Assembly (NCBI GenBank): GCA_963817035.1
Contig: CAWFMM010000004.1
Location: 1,488,001-1,552,000 of the forward strand
DNA length: 64,000 bases
Direction: 5' to 3'
Source of the DNA: AC-49 sp963817035
GTDB taxonomy: Bacteria; Actinomycetota; Thermoleophilia; Solirubrobacterales; Solirubrobacteraceae
Shown here: positions 11,175 through 20,221 of the stretch, piece after piece
Numbering within the stretch: position 1 is the first letter of the stretch
How the letters are laid out: each line of letters begins with the position of its first letter
The notes under the pieces: generated by a model
Database searches by the model: none
The model's input: the letters and a program-made list of their open reading frames with translations, nothing else
Told to the model about the DNA's origin: nothing
Made by a program: the position numbers and the translations under genes

Positions 11175-11681
11175 TCAGGATAGCCCACGGTTGGACTCTT
11201 CGAGCCCCACGGCCTGGGCCGGCACCAGCGCCGGCGTGGTCGTGAGGCCGGCGCGCAGGGCGTCGTGGACGTCGCGTTGGACACGCTGCGCGACCGCGTC
11301 GGAGCGGCGGTCGGTGTCGAAGCGGGTGACGTCGAGGCTGAGCTCCTCGCAGCGAGCCCAGAGGTGCGGGTCGTCGAGATGAGCCTGGTCGCCGTAGACC
11401 GAGTCGGCGAACGCCCAGAAGGCGTCCTGCGCGGCGGCCGCCTCGACGGCGTGGGCCAGCGCCAGCGCGCGGGGATGGCGTGCACGCAGCGCGAAATGAC
11501 GCAGCACAACGCGCGCTCCGGACTCGCGCAGGCGCAGATGCTCGAGCGCGCAGCGCGGGCACGTGAAGTCCATGTAGGCGATGACCTGCTCCCCCGCGCC
11601 GCGGACATGATCGTCAGGCGCCGCCGGCGGAACCGGCGCGCTGCGCAGATCGGTCACCGGGCGAAGGATGCCAGGCGCCAC
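11175..11681 (-). CDS. DsbA-like thioredoxin-fold protein
   Basis: A 168-residue protein with the redox motif FTCPRC (CPRC active site) and a helical insert. The cis-Pro segment TTTPALV is characteristic of DsbA-type oxidoreductases and fold relatives such as FrnE. No signal peptide is seen, so it is probably cytoplasmic. The GTG at 11681 is used here, and a second GTG at 11657 is equally possible; neither has a clear ribosome-binding site. It lies between a peroxiredoxin gene and pnp, which suggests a redox module within the rpsO-pnp interval. Confidence 0.7.
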   Translation of the reverse strand: MAPGILRPVTDLRSAPVPPAAPDDHVRGAGEQVIAYMDFTCPRCALEHLRLRESGARVVLRHFALRARHPRALALAHAVEAAAAQDAFWAFADSVYGDQAHLDDPHLWARCEELSLDVTRFDTDRRSDAVAQRVQRDVHDALRAGLTTTPALVPAQAVGLEESNRGLS

Positions 11682-11751
11682 CGTGGGTGGCGTGCCCGCT
11701 CCCCCCTCGCCTTCGCCGCAGCTGTTCCGACCCGCCGGAGCGGCCGGGCTC

Positions 11752-12219
11752 TCAGGCTGTCGAGCCGGCGAGTGCGTCGATGATCAGGTTGACGCCGGGC
11801 AGCTCGCCCGGTGAGTCGGCCTCGTGGCTCCAGGTCACGACGCCGTCGGGACCGACGATCACCAGCGCGCGCATCGAGAACGAGCCGGGCTCGAACCAAG
11901 CGCCGAACGCCTTCGATGCCGCGCCGACCGGGCTGAAGTCCGAGAGCTGGGCGATCGACACACCGAGGTGCTCGCGAAACGCCGTCTGGGCGTAGGGCGA
12001 GTCGATGCTGACGCCGTAGATCTCGGCCGGGGCGGCGCGGATCTCGGCGACGGCCTCCTCGTAGACCTGCAGCTGGTCGGTACAGACCGGGCTGAAGGCG
12101 AAGGGGTAGAAGACGAACACCGTCGTCGCACCGATCAGGTTCTCACGGGTGAACGACTCACCGTCGCCCTGGCGCAGCGTGAATTCGGGCGCTGGCGTCC
12201 CGGGCTCGATCAGGTTCAT
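11752..12219 (-). CDS. Peroxiredoxin (AhpC/TSA family, AhpE/BCP-like)
   Basis: A 155-residue thiol peroxidase. The peroxidatic Cys is in FSPVCTDQL, preceded by VFVFYPFAF as in AhpE/BCP enzymes. No obvious second conserved Cys is visible, so it may use an external thiol such as mycothiol or a thioredoxin. Its ATG overlaps the rpsO stop (ATGA), so the two are translationally coupled. The DsbA-like gene follows. Confidence 0.88.
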   Translation of the reverse strand: MNLIEPGTPAPEFTLRQGDGESFTRENLIGATTVFVFYPFAFSPVCTDQLQVYEEAVAEIRAAPAEIYGVSIDSPYAQTAFREHLGVSIAQLSDFSPVGAASKAFGAWFEPGSFSMRALVIVGPDGVVTWSHEADSPGELPGVNLIIDALAGSTA

Positions 12220-12488
12220 CGACGCAGGCCGAGCTCGGCGATGAGCTCGCGGTACCCGTCGAGGTCGCGCTTGCGCATGTAGTCGAGCAGCCGGCGGCGG
12301 CGCCCGACGAGCATCAGCAGCCCGCGACGGGAGTGGTGGTCCTTCTTGTGGTCGCGCAGGTGCTCGGTCAGATCGGTGATCCGGTTCGTGAGCAGGGCGA
12401 CCTGCACCCGGGTGTTCCCGGTATCTGCGGGGCCGGAGCCGAACTTGGTGGCGATCTCGGCCTTGCGTTCTTTGGTCAACGTGGTCAT
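12216..12488 (-). CDS. rpsO: 30S ribosomal protein S15
   Basis: A 90-residue S15, which binds the central domain of 16S rRNA. It carries the family signature with DTGNTRVQVALLTNRI, the helix HLRDHKKDHHSRRGLLMLV and RRRRLLDYM. It follows ribF on the same strand after a gap of about 36 bases. Confidence 0.97.
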   Translation of the reverse strand: MTTLTKERKAEIATKFGSGPADTGNTRVQVALLTNRITDLTEHLRDHKKDHHSRRGLLMLVGRRRRLLDYMRKRDLDGYRELIAELGLRR

Positions 12489-12524
12489 ATGCGGGGGCGA
12501 ACTGTAGCGAAGACGGCGCCCGCG

Positions 12525-13400
12525 TCAGCCGGCCGCGATCAGCTCGCGCGTGCGAGCGACGTCGTCGTGCATCTGGTCGATCAACGTATCGACGCTGTCG
12601 AAGCGCCGCTCGCCGCGCAGCCGCGCGACGAACTCGAGGCGCAGCGTGGACCCGTAGAGGTCGCCCGTGAAATCGAGAATGTAGGCCTCGATCAGTTCAC
12701 CGAGGCCGGTTTCGAACGTCGGGCGCACGCCGACGTTGACCGCCGCCGCGCGGCCGTCACCGGTCCGGCACGCATAGACGCCGTGGCCCGGGCAGACATA
12801 GCCGATCGGCGGCACGACGTTCGCGGTCGGGAATCCGAGATCCCGGCCGCGCTTGTCGCCGTGGACGACCTCGCCGGTCACGACGTACGGCGCCCCGAGG
12901 AGCCGGTTGGCGTAGTCGACCGCACCCCCGAGCAGCAGCCCGCGGATGTGACTGGAGCTGACGATCTCACCGTCGACCTCCTTCAGCGGCGCGACGCGGG
13001 TCTCGAAGCGCGGGTCGGCCGACAGCAGCTGCGGATCGCCCCGGGCGCGGCTGCCGAAGCGGAAGTTCTCACCGACGGCGACGGCGACCGCCCCAAGCGC
13101 ACCGACGACGATCTCGTCGATGAACTGCTGCGGCGGCTGGGCGGCGAGCTCGGCGGTGAACGGGACGACGACGGTCTCGGCCACGCCGAGGCCGGCGACG
13201 AGCTCGGCCTTGCGCTCGAGCGTCGTCAGCAGCAGCGGCGCGCCGCGGCCGGCCAGCACCGCGCTGGGGTGCGGGTCGAACGTCACGACGGTGTCGGTGC
13301 CGTCGATCACCGCCCGGTGGCCGAGGTGGACGCCGTCGAAGACGCCGATCGCCACGCGGCGCTCGCGGCGCACCACGTCGCTCAGCGGGGTGATCGTCAC
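12525..13400 (-). CDS. ribF: Bifunctional riboflavin kinase / FAD synthetase
   Basis: A 291-residue enzyme making FMN and FAD. The N-terminal FAD-synthetase domain has the nucleotidyl-transferase motif VFDGVHLGHR and SSSHIRGLLLGG. The C-terminal flavokinase domain has GRDLGFPTAN and GVYACR. The GTG start overlaps the truB stop (GTGA). The truB-ribF-rpsO order is a classic bacterial arrangement. Confidence 0.96.
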   Translation of the reverse strand: MTITPLSDVVRRERRVAIGVFDGVHLGHRAVIDGTDTVVTFDPHPSAVLAGRGAPLLLTTLERKAELVAGLGVAETVVVPFTAELAAQPPQQFIDEIVVGALGAVAVAVGENFRFGSRARGDPQLLSADPRFETRVAPLKEVDGEIVSSSHIRGLLLGGAVDYANRLLGAPYVVTGEVVHGDKRGRDLGFPTANVVPPIGYVCPGHGVYACRTGDGRAAAVNVGVRPTFETGLGELIEAYILDFTGDLYGSTLRLEFVARLRGERRFDSVDTLIDQMHDDVARTRELIAAG

Positions 13401-14209
13401 CCGCGGAACCCTACGACGGGCTTGAGCAGCCCGTCCGCGAGCGGTTCGGCGATGCAGATCTCGCCCGCCTCGTCCTCGAGCAGGACCGGGCCCGTCGCCT
13501 CGCCGTCGATCGCCACGCCATGACCCGCGCGGCGCGCCGCCTCGCCGTCGAGGACGATCGCCGGCAGGATCGCCGCGAGCACGTCACGCAGCGAGATCAG
13601 CGTCTCGCCGTCGGCCTCCTCGACCCTGAACGGGCCGATCCGCGTGCGGCGCAGCTCGAGGCAGTAGGCGTCGTGCAGGTCGGCGACGAGCGAGCGGACA
13701 TAGGTGCCGGTCGAGCACTCGATCACGAACGCGGCGCGCGGCCCCGCGTCGCGATTACCGGCGTCGTCGCGCCACAGCTGCTCGAAGCGGTGCACGGTCA
13801 CCGTGCGCTGCGGGACGACGACGGTCTCGCCGCGGCGCGCGCGCTCGTAGGCCCGCACGCCGTCGACGCGGACCGCACTGTAGGCCGGCGGCGTCTGGGT
13901 GATCTCGCCGGTCGGCAGCAGCGGCGGATCGGGCGCCACGTTCTTGGTGATCACGATCTCGCCGGTCGGGTCGCCGGTCGTCGAGGTTGCCCCGAGCTGA
14001 GCGATCGTCTCGTAGGTCTTGGGCTGCAGGTGCAGAAAGCGCGCAATCCGGGTTGCCTTGCCGACGAGGATCGGCAGCAGGCCGGTCGCGAACGGGTCGA
14101 GCGTCCCGGCATGGCCGGTCTTGGCGCCGTCCAGCGCGCGGCGCACGCGCAGCACCTCGTCGTGAGACGAGCAGCCCGCCGGCTTGTCGCAGAGGATGAC
14201 GCCGTCCAT
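13397..14209 (-). CDS. truB: tRNA pseudouridine(55) synthase
   Basis: TruB forms pseudouridine 55 in the T loop of tRNAs. The 270-residue protein contains the catalytic motif GHAGTLDPFATGLLPI with the catalytic Asp, an N-terminal DGVILCDKPAGCSSHD and the KTYE segment. A C-terminal PUA-like region extends to the end. It lies 12 bases downstream of nrnA and overlaps ribF. Confidence 0.96.
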   Translation of the reverse strand: MDGVILCDKPAGCSSHDEVLRVRRALDGAKTGHAGTLDPFATGLLPILVGKATRIARFLHLQPKTYETIAQLGATSTTGDPTGEIVITKNVAPDPPLLPTGEITQTPPAYSAVRVDGVRAYERARRGETVVVPQRTVTVHRFEQLWRDDAGNRDAGPRAAFVIECSTGTYVRSLVADLHDAYCLELRRTRIGPFRVEEADGETLISLRDVLAAILPAIVLDGEAARRAGHGVAIDGEATGPVLLEDEAGEICIAEPLADGLLKPVVGFRG

Positions 14210-14221
14210 GGACTGAGGTTG

Positions 14222-15256
14222 CTAGGCGACGGACTCGTCGGCCAGCGGCTGCCCGAGCTGCTCGGCGAGCTGGCTGCGCAGGAAGGCGACGAGCTCGTCG
14301 TCGGAGCCGTGCCAGGTGAGCCCGGCCGCGCGTGGGTGGCCTCCCCCGCCGCCGGCCCGTGCGATCTGCGAGACGTCGACGTCGGCGCTGGTTGCGCGCA
14401 ATGACACGCGCTTGGCCCGCGGCACGGTGGTGTTGTCGTCATCGAGCAGCTCGCGGGTCAGCGCCGCCAGCTTCGTACCCTGAACCGAGCGCAGGTGATC
14501 GATGATCCCCTCCGAGTAGCTCGACTCGGCGCTGACCTCGAAGAAGTCCTCGCGCGTCAGCATCGCGAGCGTCAGGCGCCCCTCGTCGAAGCGGCGCACC
14601 GACGCCAGCCCGCGGGCCAGCAACTCGAGCTTGGAGAACGGCATGTCCTCGTACAGGCGGCGGTAGATCGCGTGCGCGTCGACGCCCGACTCGATCAGCG
14701 CCGCGGCCATCCGGTGCGCGCGCGAGCCGGAGTTCTCGTACATGAAGCGGCCGGTGTCGGTGACGAGGCCGACGTAGAGCGCCTCGGCGATCGAGGGCGT
14801 CAGCGCCACGCCGAGATCGCCCATCAGCGACCAGACCATCTCGGCCGTGCACGAGCACGTCGGATCGATCCAGTTGACGGTCCCGAAGCGTGTGTTGTCG
14901 TGGTGGTGGTCGACGTTGACGATGTGGGTCTCGTCGCGCTTGACCGACTCCAGCGGGTTGCGGTCGATGTTGCCGCAGTCGAGGTAGATGACCGTCCGCT
15001 CGTCGACGTCGGGCGGTGTCGTGGCGGCGAGCCCGTCGAGCTCGAAGAAGCGGTACTCGTAGGGCAGCGGCATGTCGTCGGGCGACATGAACATGACGCT
15101 GTCCTTGCCCAGCGCGGTCAGCACGCCATGCATCGCGACGAGCGAGCCGATCGCGTCACCGTCGGGGTTCTCGTGCGTGACGAGCACGAACCGCTCCGCC
15201 TCGTGGATCTCGGCGAGGACCGCGTCGCGGTCGCTCGTGGCGCCGTTGGTACTCAC
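14222..15256 (-). CDS. nrnA: DHH-family phosphoesterase (NrnA-type oligoribonuclease / pAp phosphatase)
   Basis: A 344-residue DHH-DHHA1 protein. The metal motifs are HENPDGDAIGS (motif I), IYLDCGN (motif II) and the NVDHHHDN DHH signature. The C-terminal DHHA1 nucleic-acid binding motif is GGGGGHPRAAG. NrnA degrades nanoRNA and dephosphorylates 3'-phosphoadenosine 5'-phosphate. The GTG start overlaps the rbfA stop. Confidence 0.93.
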   Translation of the reverse strand: MSTNGATSDRDAVLAEIHEAERFVLVTHENPDGDAIGSLVAMHGVLTALGKDSVMFMSPDDMPLPYEYRFFELDGLAATTPPDVDERTVIYLDCGNIDRNPLESVKRDETHIVNVDHHHDNTRFGTVNWIDPTCSCTAEMVWSLMGDLGVALTPSIAEALYVGLVTDTGRFMYENSGSRAHRMAAALIESGVDAHAIYRRLYEDMPFSKLELLARGLASVRRFDEGRLTLAMLTREDFFEVSAESSYSEGIIDHLRSVQGTKLAALTRELLDDDNTTVPRAKRVSLRATSADVDVSQIARAGGGGGHPRAAGLTWHGSDDELVAFLRSQLAEQLGQPLADESVA

Positions 15257-15621
15257 GCGACCTCGGGGTCGTCGGGCTCGGAGATCGGCAGATCGAGCAG
15301 CAGCTCCTCGACGCGCAGCGCGCGGTCGGTCGTGCCGTCGTACTCGAAGGTCAGCGTCGGCGTGTACTTCAGGCGCAGCTCGCTACCCACGCGACTCTGG
15401 AGATAGCCGTGGGCGGAGCGCAGCCCGTCGATCGACGCCTCGCGCTCGGCGTCGGACCCGAGCACGCTCACGAACACCGTGGCGTGGCGCAAATCCGGGC
15501 TGGTACGTACGTCGGTCACAGTCACAAAGCCGATGCGGGGATCCTTCAGAGCACTGGTCATCGCGTCGCTGAGCACCTGACGAACGGCCTCGTCGACACG
15601 GCGCATACGGCCTGAGCTCAT
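15253..15621 (-). CDS. rbfA: Ribosome-binding factor A
   Basis: A 122-residue KH-like factor for 30S maturation and cold adaptation. It has typical RbfA segments: RMRRVDEAVRQVLSDAM, a KDPRIGFVTVTDV core and PTLTFEYDGTTDRALRVEELL. It lies between infB and nrnA in the expected order. Confidence 0.95.
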   Translation of the reverse strand: MSSGRMRRVDEAVRQVLSDAMTSALKDPRIGFVTVTDVRTSPDLRHATVFVSVLGSDAEREASIDGLRSAHGYLQSRVGSELRLKYTPTLTFEYDGTTDRALRVEELLLDLPISEPDDPEVA

Positions 15622-15667
15622 CCTAGTCTCTCTTCCTCGTCACGCGACGCCCGGCGACGGGCACGAC

Positions 15668-18148
15668 TCACACGAGCTCGCGCTCGACCTGCCGCGTCGC
15701 GTAGACCTCGAAGATGTCGCCGTCCTTGACGTCCTGGAAGTTCGTCAAGACGATGCCGCACTCGAAGCCGGCCGCGACCTCGCGCACGTCATCGTTGAAC
15801 CGCTTGAGGCTGTCGATCGTCGTGTCGTAGATGATCGTGCCGTCGCGAACGATGCGGACCTTCGAGCCGCGCGTGACGCGGCCCTCGGTGACGTACGAGC
15901 CGGCGATCGTGCCGACGCGCGAAGCGCGGAACGTCTGGCGGACCTCGACCTGGCCGATGATCTCCTCGACCTGCTCGGGGTCGAGCAGTCCCTGCATCGC
16001 GTCGCGCAGATCCTCCAGCGCGCGGTAGATGACCGAGTAGGAGCGAATCTCAACGCCCTCGCGCTCCGCCGCGAGCCGGGCGTCGCCGACCGGCCGGACG
16101 TTGAAGCCGAGAATGACCGCGTCGGACGCGGCCGCGAGCATGACGTCGGACTCGTTGATGCCACCGACGCCCGAGTAGATGATGTTGACCTGGACCTCGG
16201 ACTGCGGCAGGCGCGCGATCTCGTCCTCGATCGCCTCGACCGAACCGGCAACGTCGGCCTTGATGACCAGCCCGAGCTCCTTGAGGTCCTCCTCGAGCGA
16301 ACGCTTGAAGACGTCCTCGAGCGAGACCTTGCGGCCGGAACGGCGGGCCAGCGCCTCGGTCTTGAGGCGGTTGGCGCGCTCGGTGGCCAGGCGCCGGGCT
16401 TCCTTGTCGGACTCGACGACACGAACGGTCTCGCCGGCGTCGGGGACGCCCTCGAAGCCGAGCACCTCGACGGGGTCGCCGGGCTGGGCGACCTTCAGGC
16501 GCTCGCCGCGGTAGTCGAGCATGGCGCGCACGCGGCCACTGTGCGGACCGGCGACGACGGCATCGCCGACGTTCATCGTGCCGCGCGAGATCAGGACGGT
16601 GGCGACAGGGCCGCGGCCCGGGTCGAGCTTGGACTCGATGACGGTGCCCGACGCGTCGGTGTCGAGGTTGGCCTTGAGCTCGGCGAGCTCGGCGACCACG
16701 AGGATCGTGTCGAGCAGCTCGTCCAGGCCCTCCTTGGTCTTGGCCGAGACGTCGACGTACTCCGTCTCGCCGCCCCACTCCGAAGGCTGGAGGTCGCGCT
16801 GCGTGAGCTCGGTACGCACGCGCGTCGGATCGGCGCCCTCCTTGTCGATCTTGTTGACCGCGACGATGATCGGCACCTCGGCCGCCTTGGCGTGGGCGAT
16901 CGCCTCGTCGGTCTGGGGTCGGGCGCCGTCGTCGGCGGCGACGACGATCACGGCGATGTCGGTGACGCGGGCGCCGCGGGCACGCATCGCGGTGAACGCT
17001 TCGTGGCCCGGGGTGTCGAGGAAGGTGACGGCCTTGTCGCCGTGGTGGACCTGGTAGGCGCCGATGTGCTGGGTGATGCCGCCCGCCTCACCGGCGACGA
17101 CCTCAGTCGAGCGGATCGCGTCGAGCAGCGACGTCTTGCCGTGATCGACGTGGCCCATGATCGTCACGACCGGCGGGCGCTCGACGAGCTCGTCGTCGTC
17201 GTCGTCGTAGACGATGTCCTCGTCGCGCTCGTCGCCGACGTGGACGATCTCGACCTCTTTGTCGAACTCGTCGGCGAGGACGCGGATCGCGTCGTCGCTC
17301 AGCGTCTGCGTCAGCGTCGCCATCTCGCCCAGCGACATCAGCTTCTTGATGACCTCGGGGATCGCGACGCCGAGGTACTCGGCGACGTCCTTGACCGTCG
17401 AGCCGGAGTTGATCTTGACGACGTCGATCCGCGTGCGGGCGTCGACGTCGAGCGTGCCGGCGACCTCTTCGAGGACCTCGCGACGCCGACGACCACGACG
17501 CCGCGGACCACGGTTCGGGCCCTGCGGCGGACCTCCGCCACCGGGACCGCCGCCGGGGCCACCGACGCCGGGCGCCCGGCGCGAGGCCTGGGAGTCGATG
17601 ACGACGCGGCGCCGGCCGCCGGGGCCGGAGCCGGCGGTGGACCGTTCGCCCTGGAAGCCGTCGCGCGTCGGGCGCTTGCCACCGGCGGCGCCGGTCTCGT
17701 CGCGCGTCGGGCGCGCGGGTGGATCGGGCACGGAGATGATCCGCGGCCCGGTGCCGGGCGCGGGACGGTCCACCGAGGGGGCGATCGGTGCCGCGGCGGC
17801 GGGAGGCTTGGGGGCTGCCGGGGCCGCGGCGCCGGCCACGGGCGCGGCCGGAGGGGACGCGACAGGCGCGGCCGGAGCCTCGGCCTTCGGTGCAGGCGGC
17901 GTGGGCGCCTCCGCAGCCGCCGCAGGCTTCGCCTCGGTCTTCGGCGCGGCCTTGGCCTTCGGGGCTGCCTCGGCCTTGGCCTCCTTCGGCGCGCCACCGT
18001 TGGCGCCGAGGGCGGCCAGCGCGGCTGCCTCATCGACCGTCGAGGCCGCGGCCTTGGCTTCGATTCCGGCAGCCTGAAGCTTGGCCAGAACGTCCTTGGA
18101 CGTCATGCCCTTTGCCTTGGCGATTTCGTGAACGCGTTTCTTGGCCAT
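15668..18148 (-). CDS. infB: Translation initiation factor IF-2
   Basis: An 826-residue IF-2. It has an IF2_N helix bundle (KKRVHEIAKAKGMTSKDVL) and a long low-complexity Ala/Pro/Gly-rich linker. The GTPase domain follows, with G1 GHVDHGKTSLLD, G3 DTPGHEAF and G4 NKID, then domains II-IV. The start used is ATG at 18148; a TTG two codons upstream is also in frame. The linker is rich in A/P/G, as in GC-rich actinobacteria. Confidence 0.97.
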   Translation of the reverse strand: MAKKRVHEIAKAKGMTSKDVLAKLQAAGIEAKAAASTVDEAAALAALGANGGAPKEAKAEAAPKAKAAPKTEAKPAAAAEAPTPPAPKAEAPAAPVASPPAAPVAGAAAPAAPKPPAAAAPIAPSVDRPAPGTGPRIISVPDPPARPTRDETGAAGGKRPTRDGFQGERSTAGSGPGGRRRVVIDSQASRRAPGVGGPGGGPGGGGPPQGPNRGPRRRGRRRREVLEEVAGTLDVDARTRIDVVKINSGSTVKDVAEYLGVAIPEVIKKLMSLGEMATLTQTLSDDAIRVLADEFDKEVEIVHVGDERDEDIVYDDDDDELVERPPVVTIMGHVDHGKTSLLDAIRSTEVVAGEAGGITQHIGAYQVHHGDKAVTFLDTPGHEAFTAMRARGARVTDIAVIVVAADDGARPQTDEAIAHAKAAEVPIIVAVNKIDKEGADPTRVRTELTQRDLQPSEWGGETEYVDVSAKTKEGLDELLDTILVVAELAELKANLDTDASGTVIESKLDPGRGPVATVLISRGTMNVGDAVVAGPHSGRVRAMLDYRGERLKVAQPGDPVEVLGFEGVPDAGETVRVVESDKEARRLATERANRLKTEALARRSGRKVSLEDVFKRSLEEDLKELGLVIKADVAGSVEAIEDEIARLPQSEVQVNIIYSGVGGINESDVMLAAASDAVILGFNVRPVGDARLAAEREGVEIRSYSVIYRALEDLRDAMQGLLDPEQVEEIIGQVEVRQTFRASRVGTIAGSYVTEGRVTRGSKVRIVRDGTIIYDTTIDSLKRFNDDVREVAAGFECGIVLTNFQDVKDGDIFEVYATRQVERELV

Positions 18149-18150
18149 CG

Positions 18151-18399
18151 TCAATTCAGGGATTCTAGGAGTTGGGGATCGACCGACACACTGCGCCGGA
18201 ACGCGCGCTCAAACGCGCGCCGATCGACAGCGGTGCGAGCGCACGCCGCACCACAGAGGTACGCGCCGCGGCCCGGAAGCCGGCGTCGCTCATCGCACAC
18301 CACGGCATCACCCGCGACGGCGACCCGCCGCAGGGTGCGCTGAGGAGCGACTGCGCCGCAGCCGATGCAGCGACGAGTCGGCTCGGAGACCGGCGCTAT
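18151..18399 (-). CDS. ylxR: YlxR / DUF448 RNA-binding protein with a non-standard start codon
   Basis: Reading the minus strand between nusA and infB gives a clear YlxR domain. It begins PTRRCIGCGAVAPQRTLRR, continues with LPGRGAYLCGAACA, and ends SVSVDPQLLESLN before the stop at 18151-18153. The nusA-ylxR-infB order is conserved in bacteria. No ATG, GTG or TTG is in frame for many codons upstream. The only codon positioned like a coupled start is ATA at 18399-18397, which overlaps the nusA stop as ATAG and would give IAPVSEPTRRCIGC. Either initiation is at ATA or the base is a sequence error. The product would be 82 residues, normal for the family. Confidence 0.82.
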   Translation of the reverse strand: MAPVSEPTRRCIGCGAVAPQRTLRRVAVAGDAVVCDERRRLPGRGAYLCGAACARTAVDRRAFERAFRRSVSVDPQLLESLN

Positions 18400-19787
18400 G
18401 ACGCGGGCTCCGCGGCGGGCTGCGCGGAATCGAGACCGCCATCGTCGGATGCCTCGACCTCGACCGCGACCTCGCCTTCGGTCGTCTCGAGCTCGCCGTC
18501 GTCGTCCTCGAGCACCGCATCATCGGCCGGCGGACCGCCGACGTAGTCGCTGCCGCTGCCCTCGAGCTCCTGATGGACGGGCAGACCGCAGAAGCGCGAA
18601 CCGGGCAACGCGGCATTCGGGCAGCGCCGGCCGGAGCTGAGGATCGCGTGGCAGCGACCTCCGACGTCCTCCTCGGAGAACTGCTCGTCGCGACCTTCGG
18701 CGGCGAACTCGGACTCGGACTTGATGTCGATGCGCCATCCGGTCAGCCGGGCGGCGAGGCGGGCATTCTGACCTTCGCGACCGATGGCCAGCGAGAGCTG
18801 ATCGTCGGGCACGATGACCGTCGCCTGCTTGCCCTCGTCGTCGACATGGACCTCGCGCACGCGGGCGGGCGACAGCGCCTTGGCGACGAAGCGGGCGGGC
18901 TCGTCGTTGTAGGGAATGATGTCGATCTTCTCGCCGCGCAGCTCGGACACGACCATGCGCACACGCGAGCCGCGTGGGCCGACGCAGGCGCCGACCGGGT
19001 CGACGCCCTGGGCGTGGGAGATGACGGCGATCTTCGAGCGATAGCCCGGCTCGCGAGCGACGTTGGCGATCTCCACCAGGCCGTCGGCGATCTCGGGAAC
19101 CTCGAGCTCGAAGAGCTTCTTGATCAGCTCGGGGTCGCGGCGGCTGACGATGATCGAGGGGCCCTTGGTCGAGGGCGACACCTCCTTGATCACGGCCTTG
19201 ATCCGCTGGGAGTGGTCGTAGCGCTCACCGTCGACCTGCTCGGACTTCGGGAGCAGCGCCTCGACGCGCTCGCGTAGCTGGACCAGCGTGTAGCGCGAGT
19301 CGGACTGCTGGACGAGGCCGGTGATCAGCTCGCCGACGCGGTCGCGGTACTCCTCGAACATCATGTCGCGCTCGGCCTCGCGGATCCGCTGCAGGATGAC
19401 CTGCTTGGCGGTCTGCGCGGCGATCCGCCCGAAGTCGTCAGGAGTGACGTCGCGCTCCTCGATCTGGTCGCGGTACTCGGCGAACTTGGCCGGATCGATC
19501 TCGGGGTCGGCCGGCTCGACCGACTCGCCGGTCTCCGGGTCGATATACGTCCCCTCGTCGATCGTCTCGACGATCAGGTGGGCCTCGAGGCGCTCAGGGA
19601 TCAGCAGCTCGATGACCCGGTAGTCGCCGGTGTCGGGATCCATCTCGACGCGGGCGTACTTGGCCGAGTCGAGCTGCTTCTTGTACGCGCTGAGCAGCGC
19701 ATCCTCCAGCGCCGAGATGAGCTTCTCCGCCGAGATGCCCTTCTCGCGGGCAAGGGCGTGCATGGCTTCCAGAATCTCGCGTGACAT
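18396..19787 (-). CDS. nusA: Transcription termination/antitermination factor NusA with Cys-rich and acidic tail
   Basis: A 463-residue NusA. The N-terminal RNA-polymerase-binding domain (REILEAMHALAREKGISAEK) is followed by S1 and two KH domains (VGACVGPRGSRVRMV and LAIGREGQNARLAARLTGW). After KH2 comes an unusual extension: a Cys-spaced motif, GRCHAILSSGRRCPNAAL then SRFCGLPVH, which looks like a small zinc knuckle. A strongly acidic tail of about 50 residues ends the protein. The gene follows rimP by 3 bases. Confidence 0.96.
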   Translation of the reverse strand: MSREILEAMHALAREKGISAEKLISALEDALLSAYKKQLDSAKYARVEMDPDTGDYRVIELLIPERLEAHLIVETIDEGTYIDPETGESVEPADPEIDPAKFAEYRDQIEERDVTPDDFGRIAAQTAKQVILQRIREAERDMMFEEYRDRVGELITGLVQQSDSRYTLVQLRERVEALLPKSEQVDGERYDHSQRIKAVIKEVSPSTKGPSIIVSRRDPELIKKLFELEVPEIADGLVEIANVAREPGYRSKIAVISHAQGVDPVGACVGPRGSRVRMVVSELRGEKIDIIPYNDEPARFVAKALSPARVREVHVDDEGKQATVIVPDDQLSLAIGREGQNARLAARLTGWRIDIKSESEFAAEGRDEQFSEEDVGGRCHAILSSGRRCPNAALPGSRFCGLPVHQELEGSGSDYVGGPPADDAVLEDDDGELETTEGEVAVEVEASDDGGLDSAQPAAEPAS

Positions 19788-19789
19788 GC

Positions 19790-20206
19790 CTACTCCTCCA
19801 CGAGGTTGGATCGGTTGATGTCGGCGTACGGAATCGCGACCACGCCGCTGTCCACGGCAATCGTCACCGCGTCGTCGCTGGCGCCGACCAACTCGCCGGT
19901 GAACGACCGTTGGCCGTCGTGCGCACCGCGGGTACGGACCCGGGCACGGCGACCCAGGAAGCGGCGAAAGTGGGCGGGCTTGGTCAAGGGACGGTCCTGA
20001 CCGGGCGACGAGACCTCGAGCGCGTAGCGCTCACGAACGTCGACCAGTGCGCGGCTGACGCGCTCGCAGAGATCCAGCGACACCCCATCGGGATGGTCGA
20101 TGAACACGCGGACGATCCCGCCGGGAACGAGTTCGGCGAGCAGCACTTCGACATCCGGCTCAGCCTTTGCGAGGGACGTCTCGATCTCGGCCTGGATGCT
20201 GCTCAC
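19790..20206 (-). CDS. rimP: Ribosome maturation factor RimP
   Basis: A 138-residue RimP, needed for 30S subunit maturation. It has the N-terminal segment EIETSLAKAEPDVEVLLAEL, the RVFIDHPDGVSLDLCERVSR core and YALEVSSPGQDRPLTKPAHF, followed by a C-terminal SH3-like beta domain. The GTG start is preceded by AGGAGGGGAG. It is the first gene of the long minus-strand run and carries a structured leader. Confidence 0.94.
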   Translation of the reverse strand: MSSIQAEIETSLAKAEPDVEVLLAELVPGGIVRVFIDHPDGVSLDLCERVSRALVDVRERYALEVSSPGQDRPLTKPAHFRRFLGRRARVRTRGAHDGQRSFTGELVGASDDAVTIAVDSGVVAIPYADINRSNLVEE

Positions 20207-20221
20207 TGAATCTCCCCTCCT

